Part shown: positions 43,221 to 55,340 of the stretch, one piece after another | Layout of the letters: every line of letters begins with the position of its first letter | How positions within the stretch are numbered: position 1 is the stretch's first letter | Source: Branchiostoma floridae | Lineage: Eukaryota > Chordata > Leptocardii > Amphioxiformes > Branchiostomatidae | Reading direction: 5' to 3' | NCBI RefSeq assembly: GCF_000003815.2 | Contig: NC_049988.1 | Location: 23,038,470 to 23,102,469, forward strand | DNA: 64,000 bases | The notes under the pieces: model-generated | The model's input: the letters and a program-made list of their open reading frames with translations, nothing else | The model's database searches: none | What the model was told of the DNA's origin: nothing | Program-made: the position numbers and the translations under genes

Positions 43221-44830
43221 CTAATGGATAGAAAATCATTAGAAAAGAAGAAATAGACCAATTAAAACTAGATCGTTTCAAGTAAACAAATAATGTTTAC
43301 ATTAACATTTTTTTTCCTAATAAAAGGTTGGGACATGTTATGGTATTGGATGGGAAATATTCTTACGCATTGCCACTGGTTCAAATGTCCACGCCTATTC
43401 TTTACTACTATTTGAGAAACTTAGAATTTTGAATATTTATATAACAACAGTTTCCAACATGCCTTCTTAATAGCCCAATACATAAACCATACTCTACCCG
43501 ATACCGTTGATGGTTTTCTTAATTTCCGACCTCAGTTTCACAATTATCAAACTTGCAAAGTTCAAATCTTCACATTCCCCTGTTTAGAATGCCTTTGTCC
43601 CATATGAATGTAAAATACAAATGCATCAATGTTTGGAATGTTCTTCCTCCCTCCCCAAAAATTGCACGCCTCTGCTAAACTTAAAAACCTGTTAATAAAC
43701 CACCTTTTATCAAACCCCAACAAATGTTGAGTCTTTCACGCTTTTGTCATGTCCTGATTTATAGTACATTTATGGTATAAATTTAGTCTCGATCTTAAAA
43801 CTCTATGTTCAATTTATTTGCTTAATCATCTAAATTAAGGATTTATTCCTGACATTTTTCATTCGGCATTTTTCTTTTATCTATTTGATATTTTCTACAT
43901 TTGTATATAGGTTAGTAAATGTTTAGTTAAGTGGTGGAGGGCACTGTACAAGCCAACTAGGCTTCTTCCCCCCTTCTGCACCTTAACTTTCTGTACTTTA
44001 TTGTTATTGTTTCTTATAAATAAATAAATTTCTTCTTTTAAATAAATACCCCCCCCCCTCCCAAAAAAACCCATTGACAAACCAAAAAAGGTATTTACGA
44101 TTAGGTATTGTTTTCTTCATCTGTTTGTTGTGTTTTTGCAATTACACATTGTAACGTTACATGTTTCTAATTTATACTAGTCACATTCACTATAAAGTGA
44201 CGGAAATTGATAAAGACAATACGATAGCAATTTACTCACAAAAAGGCTTAGTTTTTCTAGCGTAACAAAATTTACAGCTTGATCATTTTAGTTCCAAACC
44301 TTTAGAGATTGCCTACAACTCACAAAAAATCACCCCTCATAAAAGTGCCACCCATTTTCACAGTAGACTTTCCCAATGACCTAAATGACCCCAGCGGCTT
44401 CTAGAGTAGATTGATGGGTCGCCTGTCGGGAAGACTAGCCGTTTTAAACAAGATCTGTTTAGTCTTTCTTAGTCTTACACAAACACATTCATAATCTTGC
44501 CCCTCGAGATTTGTCCTGATACTTGCTACATGTAACCTGACACCACAGTGTTTGATACACGGTCTGTTACCATGGCGACAGTGGTCTGGTCTTGGTTATA
44601 TACCTTGTTTGCTTGGAGAAGAAGAAGTGGGTGTAGAAGAAACGGAGCAAAAACAATGTTTCCCCTTTGTTTCCGTGAAGGTAAATGTGCCCCCCTCCCC
44701 ACCCCCATTTTTTCGTCACCCCAGAAAGTCTTACATTTCTGCCTGATTTAGCCCACATACCACAGAAATGACCTCTACTCCCTATAGTTCATAACAATGC
44801 AGTCATGTTTTATGTATATCTCGTTCTTAC
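43221..44830 (-). other. First intron of ZnF5
   Basis: Closely matches the ZnF3 first intron but lacks the (TA)n expansion and the LINE/SINE-tail segment found there. Poly-C run near 44049. No gene seen. Confidence 0.6.
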
Positions 44831-45000
44831 CTGCTTCCAGAGATTATTACTTCCTCCGCACAATCCTCCTGCAAGCGTCTGTCTGGAGCATCAAGGGATG
44901 AAAGGTGACGGGTACTGTGGGGTGAAAGGTCAATTCAATGCCTGCTTATACACATTCAGCGTATAGTGTGTTCCGCCTACACTTCAGAGGAGCTGCCCTT
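44831..45000 (-). promoter_or_regulatory. ZnF5 noncoding 5' exon and promoter
   Basis: Conserved 5' exon and donor (GCAG|GTAAGAACG). The exon body differs slightly (AGTAATAATCTCTGGAAGCAG). Promoter words are retained. Confidence 0.55.
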
Positions 45001-45399
45001 TTAATGCGACTTTTCTGTGTTTTTCTTCCTTCCTCCCTTCTTATACTGTGTTTAAATGGCTCGAAAATAATCAGTTGTTAACGCAATCCTATTTTGGACA
45101 TTGTAGGCCTTGTATTGTTGAGTGATAATGCAATGTGTCCTCTGTATCTGTATCTATATAGCTGGTATATCCGCCCTTCGGTGTAACACACCAGTTTCGC
45201 AGGCATGCGGCGCGGCAGCAGCTGGTTATATTATAACGAAGGGTCCTGTTATAATGTGTCTCTTAATTATATAAACAAGCATGATAATTCTGCACCAGGG
45301 CCGCATTTGGGCTGTCTTTTTAGTGAAATGAATTATTCTACTGCTAACATTATTAGTACGAGTGCAGCACAACTATCAAAAAGAACCATGGGTGTACAG

Positions 45400-47194
45400 T
45401 ACAGTCAAACCTGCCCGAGCGACCACCTCTTCTCGGCGACCACCTGGCCATTTCGACCGCTTTTTCTCGGTCCCGATTTTTTCTCCCATTGACGTAAGCA
45501 TTAAGCGACCTTTTCTCAACGACCACCTGGCCAACGCGACCGCGACCGGCCCAAATTGGGACCCATAACGACCGCATCATTTTCAAAATTGAGGTTTTCA
45601 TCGATTTTTGATGATAACTAACGCGACTTTGTGCCGAAATCGGCCAGTATGCGTAGGATTCCCGAATTTAGTTGTTACAGAAGTTTCTTTTTTTTTTACA
45701 TCTATATCATTATAAAGTGAACGAATGCTGAAACGTATATAGTCTCATACCTTTTTAAGAAAGATCTGTGTTGCTCATACCTTTTTAAGAAAGACCTGTG
45801 TGAGTGCTTTTGTCCAACTGTACTGTACATTCACCCTCGTGGGTAAGAACGCTATCAGGACGTACCGGGCATCGAATTCGAAAGGTGCACCGTAGTTATT
45901 TCAGATATGGCGATCAAGAACACAGCGACGCATAAAAAAAGCTTGCATGGTAACTGACAGCATCAAGGTTCCCTTACTGTCTAAAACATTAGTGTACAAA
46001 TATTGAGCTTTAAAACACTGTACCGTATAAAAGCTCAATAAAAGCTTGGGGTTACATTTACAATTTACAGTGTGCGTGTTGTAGTTGACATTAAAGACAT
46101 CGCTTAACCCTATCTAGACCAGGGGGGGGGGCTAAAAGTGCCCGCGTCGACTTTGACGTCGCATAACTAGTGAACGACGTGTGCTAGGACTACGAAACTT
46201 GGTGACTTTTCCTAAAATATTGTTGGCAACAATTCTGCGAAAAAAGTTTTAGTTTGTGATTTTTCGTGTTGCCATGGCAACGGGTTTCTGACAGGCATAT
46301 TTTCCCAAATTTACTAATTTCAGTTTGAATTATGGGATATCATGGTTTAATTGCAAGATCAAACTTGTTTATTAATATCATCAACATCCTGTGTAATTTT
46401 AAGTAATATTTTCATTTGAATATTCATAATTTATGCTAATTTGATGACGTCATGGGTCAAAATCCAAGATGGCGGACATTGCCATTTTCAACAATAAATA
46501 CATGTAATTTTTACTCAAATACCGTCAAAATCTTTTATTTTCTTACAAAACACAATCATTTGATCATTTTCAGTCCATCTCTATTGGGTTTTGGGGTTAT
46601 ATGTGGAAAAAGTCGTATTTTAGAAAATTCACGGTTGTCGATCCAAGATGGCGGACAAATGACGTCATTTTCTGACGTCACATAGACGTCAGTGTCGACG
46701 CCATTGGAAACATAAGACTTGGCAGACTTAGACACCAATAAGATAAGCTTTATTGTCATCATTTTGCTCAATACATTTAAGTATAGCGGAAATTTAATAT
46801 TTTGACGATTTTAGCCCAAAATATGACATTATGACGTCATAATTACGTCATATTACGTCATAACGATACCAAAATTACAGAAAATATAAAACTCTACTAG
46901 AACATCATGCCCTTCAAATTTGATGATCGTAACTCAAGCCGTTTTGAAAATACGACGGGGGGGTCAAAAGAGCCCCCCCTTGGTCCCAGGGATCCCAAAA
47001 AAGCCTGGTCTAGATAGGGTTAAGCTTCTTTGCGTGCGTGCAGTGTGCTAGCTATTTGCCATTAAACACAACGGAAACCATTCATACTTTGCATCGGGCA
47101 TGTTTTGAGTCGATACTCTTCTCAGCGACCACCTGCCCAAATCGACCGTTTTTCCCGGTCCCCCAGGTGGTCGTCTTGGACAGGTTTGGCTGTA
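45400..47194. mobile_element. TA-flanked DNA transposon-like element, non-autonomous
   Basis: Ends CAGTCAAACCTGCCCGAGCG (45402) and the inverse GGACAGGTTTGGCTG (to 47192), each bordered by TA, with further inner inverted similarity (GACCACCT...AGGTGGTC). TA target duplication and CAGT ends fit the Tc1/mariner/pogo superfamily. No transposase frame is visible. Half its length is the nested element at 46108-47019. Flanks resemble the shared block without the insert (20165-20215). Confidence 0.7.
46104..47023. mobile_element. piggyBac-like MITE with TTAA target duplication
   Basis: TTAA (46104-46107) followed by CCCTATCTAGACCAGG; the exact inverse CCTGGTCTAGATAGGG then TTAA ends at 47023. TTAA targets and CCC-starting ends are diagnostic of piggyBac-type elements. 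The 912-bp body has no transposase and is rich in TGACGTCA-like words and two AAGATGGCGGAC copies. Confidence 0.85.
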
Positions 47195-48835
47195 TACTGC
47201 AACAGCAGAATACAGTGGACTACTACTGTGATACGAAAAGAATATTTATATATTGGTATTCAGCACACAAAGCTATCTCTACCCAACTAGATTGTGGCTA
47301 TGTAAAAGGGCTAGCTAGCCTCCATAGCAGGCTCTCAGCTCATAATACACCTTTGCTGGTCATTTCGTTTTGTACTGGGTCGCTGATTGCTGATGACTTC
47401 TGTTATACAATATTGTAAGACAACTAGTTAAGAGTCAATAGAGTGGAATTTGCATTTTTATTCAATTTCCGTATTTTTGCTTTTAACAGTTATGTTCTTA
47501 CATATAAGCCATGGCAGTCACTGAAATTGCATTTTATGTCACAGAAGTTCACACTATGCGAACAAACAAGTTTCCGGGTGGAAAACTCCTGTAAATTTAA
47601 CGTCACCCGGAAATTCCAAATAGGTGGACCTTTGCGCCTATGTGCTGCCCGTACGCTTGATATAGATGGCCCGGATATGATGACACTGTGCGTCTTTTCC
47701 TTCTTTACTACAACAAAAGAGATTCACGCCTACGGCGAAAACAATCAAGCTATATTTACTGATCTTTTTAAATTCCATCCATGTCGCTACCCTGCCTGTG
47801 ACACAAACGTCGTGGGAAATGCCTCATAAATAGCTCAAAAACAGGAGCTTTATTACGTACTAGAACATTCTTTACTCAAAAGAACTTTTGGTTACGAGCC
47901 TAAAAATCTGTACATTAGATCTATGTAAAAACTGAAGAGTCAATACCACTGCACAGGACAAATTTCATTCTTACTATTCATTCTTTGTTACTTACTAGAA
48001 CATTCTTTACTCAAAGAACTTTAAACATTTGTACATTAGCTCTATATGCACTGAGGAGAGGTTATCATTGTACACGACAGTCTCATCAATACAGTCTTAC
48101 TATTCATTCTTTGTTACCACTCCACAAACAGGTAAAGCAGCTATACAACAAGGTACTATTCTGTGAGCCTATAAGTCGAGGTTTCACGTTTTGGCTGGTA
48201 CGTTTCACTGTCCGACAGCCGTTAATCAGTGGTGGTGGTGGGAGTTCCAATTGTCACCTGTGGACGTCCTGGAAGAAATAGTTCACAGCAATGAGATATG
48301 AAATGATGTGTTTATTGTAACAAGAGCAATATAATGATGTCATGTACCTAGTCTGATGGATACATAAGCTGTGGCGCGTTTACGAGATAAGCGGTGTTAG
48401 AAAATAGTACAAAATTATCAGGGACGAGATGTGGAATGATGTGACGGGACTATGACCCCCACATGCTTCAGTTGCCACCTGTCAGAGTGTGTGACGTCAT
48501 TTCGCGGCAGTCTGCAGCACTACGGCGTGCAGCTGTGGAACAAACTTCCTTAGGAAACACGTATCATGATGAAGTTTAGGACATTTAGACGCCAAGTACA
48601 ACCAGTGGCTTAGCAATGATACTTTTACAGCTATGTTGTTATTTAGTGTTGTTATTTAATGTTATTGTGTAATTGTTTCTGCCTGAAAAACAGGTCTAGG
48701 TTACTCCTGGTTAAATAGATAAAGTGAAAGTGGAAGTGTTCATAACCATATACTGATGTGTTTGTTACAAGAGCAATTATTACATGTATAATGATTTAAC
48801 ATGTCTAGTGCATTACTCGGGGAGTGCCATGTTTA
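47195..48835. other. Intergenic 3' of lectin E
   Basis: Largely different from the flanking blocks of the other lectins. At 47430-47550 it resembles a ZnF 3' UTR (TTTATT at 47457-47462; ACAGTTATGTTCTTACATAT; CAGTCACTGAAA), a possible relic of a lost ZnF gene. A CR1-like scrap is at 48480-48745. No gene seen. Confidence 0.5.
48480..48745 (+). mobile_element. CR1-like LINE 3' scrap
   Basis: The plus strand reads YGVQLWNKLP, stop, ETRI...KFRTFRRQVQP, like the LWNxLPxxIR...FKxxL C-terminus of CR1-type elements, followed by about 100 bp of 3' UTR-like sequence and an AAAGTGAAAGTG-like tail. Dead fragment. Confidence 0.55.
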
Positions 48836-51808
48836 CTAGAGGGGGGGGGGGGGTCGGGAAATGGTACGGTTGCAATAAGTACCTGGAACAGCCTGGCATA
48901 TGAAGCGATACGGACAGTGGCATTCAGCGTCGTTCCACTTGTCTGATTTTATAGGGGAGTAAAGAACACAATTTTCGCTGCCCCAATCCCAACGGTTGTT
49001 TGGTTCTCCCGGAGCCCAGGAGTTGTACGTCCCAAGTGCAGAACCATCCACCCACTCAAAGCTTCCCTCTACGCGCTGATCGTGCAGGCCGAACCAGAAT
49101 TCCCCCTTGTCGCTCACGGACTTGTACAAGGAGACCAGGAAGGCGTTGGTCCCAGCGTCTCGGGGCATGGCGAGGATGCCGCCGTCTTCACCACAGGCAG
49201 CGGCCGCTCCGCCGAAGGTCTTCTCTTTGTCGACGGCCTTGTAGCAAATTCCACCGAACACTGCGTAACCTTTAGGACAAGATGCTGAAAAGATTCTTTT
49301 ATATAAGGCTAAGGAATGTACATTGGATGGTAACTACACATAATCTTGTATTTGATAACTAATAATCAATTTAATTAATCACTGGTTGAAATCAAATGAT
49401 GCTGCTTAACATAAGAGTAAACATTAATAGATCAAAGCCAAATTACCCAAAGCCTTAATCATGACAGTCAGAATCGCAGATTTTCCTATGTACATATCAA
49501 TGAGATTGTTCAATACACCATCACAAAAAGTACACATGAGCACTGAAACCCAACTTACACGGCGCCATACTCATCTCGTAAAGAGGCTGCTCCAAGGCGG
49601 TGATTTTGTTTCGCTCATTGTCCAGGTCGCACTTCAAGGCCTTAACAGTGGCAATCAGATGACGCATGTCGTCTTGGTCGCGCTTCAAGGCGTCAACAGT
49701 GGCGGTCAGTTGGCGCATGTCGTCTTGGTCGCGCTTCAAGGCGTCAACAGTGGTGGACAGTTGACGCATGTCGTCTTGGTCGCGCTTCAAGGCGTCAACA
49801 GTGGTGGTCAGTTGACGCATGTCGTCTTGGTCGCGCTTCAAGGCGTCAACAGTGGTGGAAATGTCGTCTTGGTCGCGCTTCAAGGCGTCAACAGTGGTGG
49901 ACAACAGGCGCATGTCGTCTTGGCAGCGCTTCAAGGGGTCAACAGCGGTAGACAGTTGGCGTATGTCGTCTCGGTCGCGCTTCAAGGCGTCAACAGTGGT
50001 GGACGGTTGGCGTTCCAAGGCGTCAACAGTGGCGTTCAGTTTGCGCATGTCGTCTTGGCCGCGCTTCAAGGGGTCAACAGTGGTGGACAGTTGACGCATG
50101 TCGTCTTGGTCGCGCTTAAAGGCGTCAACAGTGGCGGACATGTCGTCTTGGTCGCGCTTCAAGGCGTCAACAGTGGTGGACATGTTGTCTTGGTCGCGCT
50201 TCAAGGCGTCAACAGTGGCGGACATGTCGTCTTGGTCGCGCTTCAAGGCGCCAACAGTGGTAGAAAATCGGGATATTTCCTAAAATGTTTGTCAGAATAT
50301 ACATTTATTAATACCAAACTTGAGGAATGTTGAGAAAAAATAAAAGCATGTTTTGTCTTGTAAGCCTCTCGAGTAAAACGTAAGAGAACGTGTGTTAAAA
50401 TTTGGACAACAGTATCCACAGTGCAAGAGTGTTACCTCTTTATTGATGAACGTCAGAGGCGCGAGTCCTACAGCGATAAGTACGGCAATGCCGGCGGCGA
50501 TGCAGCTGCGGTGGGAGCGGATGAAGCTACAGAGAGCGCCGCGGCCGCTTGCTTCACTCGAGTACGTGCGGTCTGTTAACATTATCAAAAGGTCAACGTT
50601 CAGAGATCGACTCAACAGATCCATAAATACATGAATAAAAAATAAGTTAAATGAGATTTCAACAAAATGACATCAGGCCATGATTGAAGCCCGTTCTTGG
50701 ACATTTTAAAAAGGGGATGAAGCCCCGGCCGGGCTCAGAAGCCACAAATTTGTCCCGCTGGACTGCCGGATACTGGGGGTATTCCCTACGGATACGTAGG
50801 ACATGGCGTCTTTTTCAAATCCGGCTTATATTCAACCCGGATGCCAGCCGTGACACCCCAAAATATCCGGGAGCCGCAAGGTGTCCCACCGAGCCATGTA
50901 GGGGTCACGCCCGAAAGTGCCAAAAACAGCACGTGAACTGCCCGGAAAGGCCCCTTTTTCCAACTGGGACCTACGCCTTACCAAGTTGCCACACGAAACG
51001 TCTATTTAAATAGGGATGTGTTCCGTATTTACATTTTTTGAATAAGATAAAGTTTGCGACCAACAAGGTCGTTTTTGGTTCGATACCAGGCTACACAGTA
51101 AAAGTGAAAAACGCCCCCCTCCCCCAAACATTACCTCAACCAAAAGAATACCAATACGTAAGCCATACGGGCTTGTATGTGTATACGCACTTTTGTGACC
51201 ACTCCCATTATATGTAAAATCAGGATGTTTGTACCAGGAATAAGAATTCGCAATCCTAATCGTGATCTAGTTTCACAAGCCATGCTATGAACAGTCCAAA
51301 TATGACCATAAATTTTCGTCTTGAAAACTTTCTGCTTGTTTTATAAAACAAAATGTATTCATACTAGAAATACTGAAAATGGCAAATAACAAACATGGCG
51401 GCTACCTGCAGACGTGTACGTTGCGTGGCCTTCGTACGTGTGTGAAGCCGCTTCTTGCTCTTCTTGCGGCTTGTCAGCCCCGTTGCCATGGCGGACACGC
51501 CCGCGGGAACCACCCTGATGGACAGGAGGTGGTTGGGACGGCGGCCCACTGGTTCCCACCTCCCCGTGGGGTGACTCCTGCTGCCGCCCCACCCCATGTA
51601 AAGACGGCGGCAGATCTTGATCTTTGATTGTGTAGTACACTCTCTCTGCCTCTTCGTACGTGTCTGGAGACGTTCCTTGCCTCTCCAGCCGACTTCTAGA
51701 GGCGCCGCTGCGGTGGTGGACAGGAGGGGTCTGTGGAAGCGGTCTGCTGGTTTGGCCGCTGCCGGGACCGGCGAAAGTGGACAGGACCGGCTGTGCTTGC
51801 GTGGACAT
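48836..51808 (-). CDS. Lectin E: intact type II membrane C-type lectin
   Basis: Exons 51406-51808, 50436-50572, 49559-50279 and 48836-49284 join in phase to 569 residues, the longest of the family. The tail starts MSTQAQPV (Tyr lost versus MYEQAEPV) and keeps AERVYYTIKD. The membrane helix follows FIRSHR. The stalk is about 240 residues of mixed 14- and 17-residue repeats. The lectin domain has EPN and WND, the classical mannose/GlcNAc-type Ca2+ site, unlike its neighbours, plus an extra Cys (ECHC). The C-terminal SRPPPPL is encoded by a poly-C tract, so its length may vary between alleles. Best candidate in the window for a functional sugar-binding receptor. Confidence 0.9.
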
Positions 51809-51928
51809 GATTTGGACACCGATTTGCAGACAGCCGTCCCGTAGCGAAAACTGTGAAACTGCATAAATACTGCAAATGAGACCTTATTAGTCTGAGGAAG
51901 AAAGGTCGAATTTGCCCTTATTTGGAGG

Positions 51929-52005
51929 GATGACGCGGTATGACGTGCGGCGAATGGCATTTTGTTTTTCTCTAAGAGGCAGACTAATTTTGTAGAAAAA
52001 GCAGT
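51929..52005 (-). promoter_or_regulatory. Lectin E conserved upstream element
   Basis: GATGACGCGGTATGACGTG, GCGAATGGCATTTTG and GAGGCAGACTAATTTT about 120 bp upstream of the start; the most diverged copy of the family element. Confidence 0.5.
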
Positions 52006-54220
52006 TAATTCAGGCTGGGAGGCAGAAAATCAACAAATCCATTGAAACATACGTCAGAACTATAGATGTAAGTGTTGAAAGCTCGTGACAAGCCCCTCCC
52101 ACTTCTTTTGGAGCTAACACCGTGATATTTTTTCTTGTTCCATCCCTTCTGTCGACCCCCCCCCCCCCCCCCAGGTGAAACGGATCGCTCCTTAATGACT
52201 TGGACTCTTACAAAATCAACCATTTGTAGTAAAGAATTTCCCCTATATGAAAATGCACTCTCCAACACCCAATATAAAATGGACTCTTCCAAATTACCCA
52301 TTCCCATCCTAAACCCATCCTAAACATATCTGGCTGTCATAGAATGAAACTAAAGTATATATTTCTGATATAAATAAACCATTTCGAATTGGTAAAAACC
52401 AATTATGTGAATATATCCTCGTTACTCAAACACCAAATTACTGGTCATTTAGCTATATAATACATTAACATTGCCAAAACATATACTTGTGGTCCGAATA
52501 GCCTAAAATCTCCACAAGAGATCATGCTCGGCCTGAAAATAGTCCCAAATCCGAAAAGATTTAGCTCTAAGTCTAACACTTACGAAGTATATATATATAT
52601 ATACCCACGAAAAGGTGTATATATATAATATATATGTATATATATATACCCACATATTTTCGTCACATTTTTGGAATTTAAAATGGATGCCAAAACTGTG
52701 ACGAAGACATGTGAAGGCTTATGTCATATGTACTCTCATTCCAAATTTGCGATCATTTTTGCTGTAGTACTGTGACATATGTGGCAAACGTTATAGCCAA
52801 CCGTGGTCTGAAAATAGCAGAATGAAATCAACCTATTATTTCAAAGTGATATATGCCAAAATGATGAATTTGTACATATGCCCCAGGCACTCTGATTTAA
52901 GTTATTTGGTTTTGATACCAAGGCACAGGGCCGCAAACAAAATGTACATTTTTGATCAGAAAAAAAGGTAGAAATTCAAAAGTGAATGATTTTAAGTTTT
53001 TTCGAAAGATCCCTGTTAGCACATGTCTAAGGCACCCCCGATATCAAATATCAGGTTATTTGGTTTAATACCAGGAGAAAGGAGACTAAGTTAGAATCTG
53101 AAAAGTCTGAAAATGGCCAGAAACGCTCAGGAAAAGCATGAATCTAAATACTATGTCATGAGAATTGCGTCTGGGATATTAAAGCAATTGTCTGAATGTA
53201 TTTAGTTACGAATTCACCCAATTAATATCTAATGCCATAAAACACACAGAATCTATAAGTTATCGTCTGAAAGGAACAATACTTTATTTCTATAAAAAAA
53301 CATACCAGAATCCCTCTGTACGGGAATTCCATACCTAACATCTTTGGGGTATGACCAAATATGAACTAACTATTACTATCTCAACATCTTTGCGGTTGAG
53401 CCATTATTTGACTAACATACATTACGAAGGCTGAATTCTGCGCCTATATATACATGTAAGTTATATACTCCATGGGTACAATGAAATAGTGTAACAAAAT
53501 AGCTGGGTTATGTCAAATAAACCCTGGTCACTCAGAAGAACCTAAATAAAATACAAATAAATCATTTTCATATAATATTATCTATGTACAAGACTGACTG
53601 TCTATTTCGCACTAAAAGTTACATTTTCAGTCATTTTGAATCTTACACTGGGTATTCAGTGCGTGTGTATGACTGTGCAATCTAGCATTATCAACTTCAT
53701 TTAACCAAATATGTGGAAGGCTGTGCAATATTACGTTAATCTTGTCAAATATACAAAGCACGTTTGGACCAGCACAGAATATAAAAGCAGCATAAATGTG
53801 ATATAAATAGATCTATTGCAGTGTCTAAGACGGGCTATACTCTAATTGGTTAAAATTAGCCTTCCATAAAGTTACGAATTCTAAAACTTTTAGCAAAATT
53901 GTGATGTCTTAATTCTGTTGCAGACGTCTGTGACTTTTTAAGGTCAACTTTCCGACGATTCAATTCAGTGGCGTCGTGGTTCTGGTGGATACTACTATTA
54001 ATCATGACGTCACTTTCTGACGACACAAGTTTTATGTCACACTTGTGACAGCGGGTATGTGACTTTAAACTTAAGGTGGAGCCTACTTCAATTTTGTGAC
54101 AACCAGAACTTTATGACGTGATTTCATTGTGACGTCCGCTATATTTCTGTGACGTCACGCTTCTGGTAGAGACTATTGCGTTTGTGACGTCAATTTTCCG
54201 ACGACTCAGGATAGGTTACG
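52006..54220. other. Intergenic, AT-rich
   Basis: The first 350 bp match the lectin A/D upstream blocks (AAATGGACTCTTCCAAATTA near 52278), with a poly-C run at 52157-52173. A TA-rich palindromic tract lies at 52583-52655. The remainder appears unique; the last 290 bp are full of TGACGTCA-like words and are probably the 3' UTR or 3' flank of the next gene. No ORF is credible. Confidence 0.5.
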
Positions 54221-54235
54221 TCATGATTCCGACGT
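54000..54235. promoter_or_regulatory. Cluster of CRE-like TGACGTCA words
   Basis: ATGACGTCACT, ATGACGTGAT, GTGACGTCCG, GTGACGTCACG, GTGACGTCAAT and TTACGTCATG occur within about 240 bp, partly in a degenerate repeat with CTTTCCGACGA(T/C)TC. Could be a regulatory cluster, transposon-derived, or 3' UTR repeats. Confidence 0.4.
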
Positions 54236-55247
54236 GTCCATGCGGTTGGAGTGCAGCAGGCGCGCGGCGACCGCCAGGCGGCGCAGCTGGGGCGCGGGCG
54301 AGCTGTTGGAGGAACTGCTGGAGGGGCGGGAACTGTCCGGCGTTGTCGGGCTGTGTCAACGGTACGAAGGTAAACATCGTCAAGAACAACAAATAAACAA
54401 ACAAACAGATAGATAAACAAACAAGGAGACTACCTAGCATCACAAGGATTTGACAACGGTAAGGATACACACATTGTCAACAGCACCATTACTGCCTGTA
54501 ATGCCCCCTGTATTGCTTTGTTGCAAATAATTTGAAAAAAAAAATACAGATAAAATTCACTGCCCGAAATGGCATCGTATCCTGGTAGATACGTACAGAG
54601 ATGCTTCAGTATTTCTGACGAATACAGCCGGATCCGGTATTGGACCCGTATCTGCCTGTATATAGAAAATCCCTTTACGTATCTACCATGATACAAGGTC
54701 ATTTCGTACAATGAAAAAATATAGAAGTACAAAACATACCGTGGTTTGAGCGGCCCTGTGCCGAGTGTAGGAGTCCGTGTGTTGTAGGGAGTTGTTGTCG
54801 ACACGGGGGCGACGCGCGTGTGCTTCTTACTGACGTGTCTGCGCCCCCCTCCCCCACCGCCGCTCCCGTTACTCTGCAGGGACTGGTCCGAGTCCATCCG
54901 CGGGTACACGTGCGTGCGGATGGCGATCCCGCTCTCAGAGTCCGTCGCTAGGAACGACCGCGGCCCGACGCTCTCGCTACTGGAGCTCCCGGGCCGTCTC
55001 TCCTCGGCTTCGAACCCCAGGTTTACTGTTGGTAACAAGTAGAATAACCAGATATGTTGTGACATTTTATATTCATAGCGCACAGGTCACCCGTCAGAAA
55101 CAGTGTTAAGTGGAAACTATTGTCAATAAACTGTTGTCAATATCAAGCCAAAATGTCCACAATTCAAAGCTTCCCGGCCGTCTCTCCTCGGCTTCGAACC
55201 CAAGGTTTACTGTAGTCAACAAGGGGATATTTTGTGAACTCTATTTA

Positions 55248-55340
<93 letters not shown>

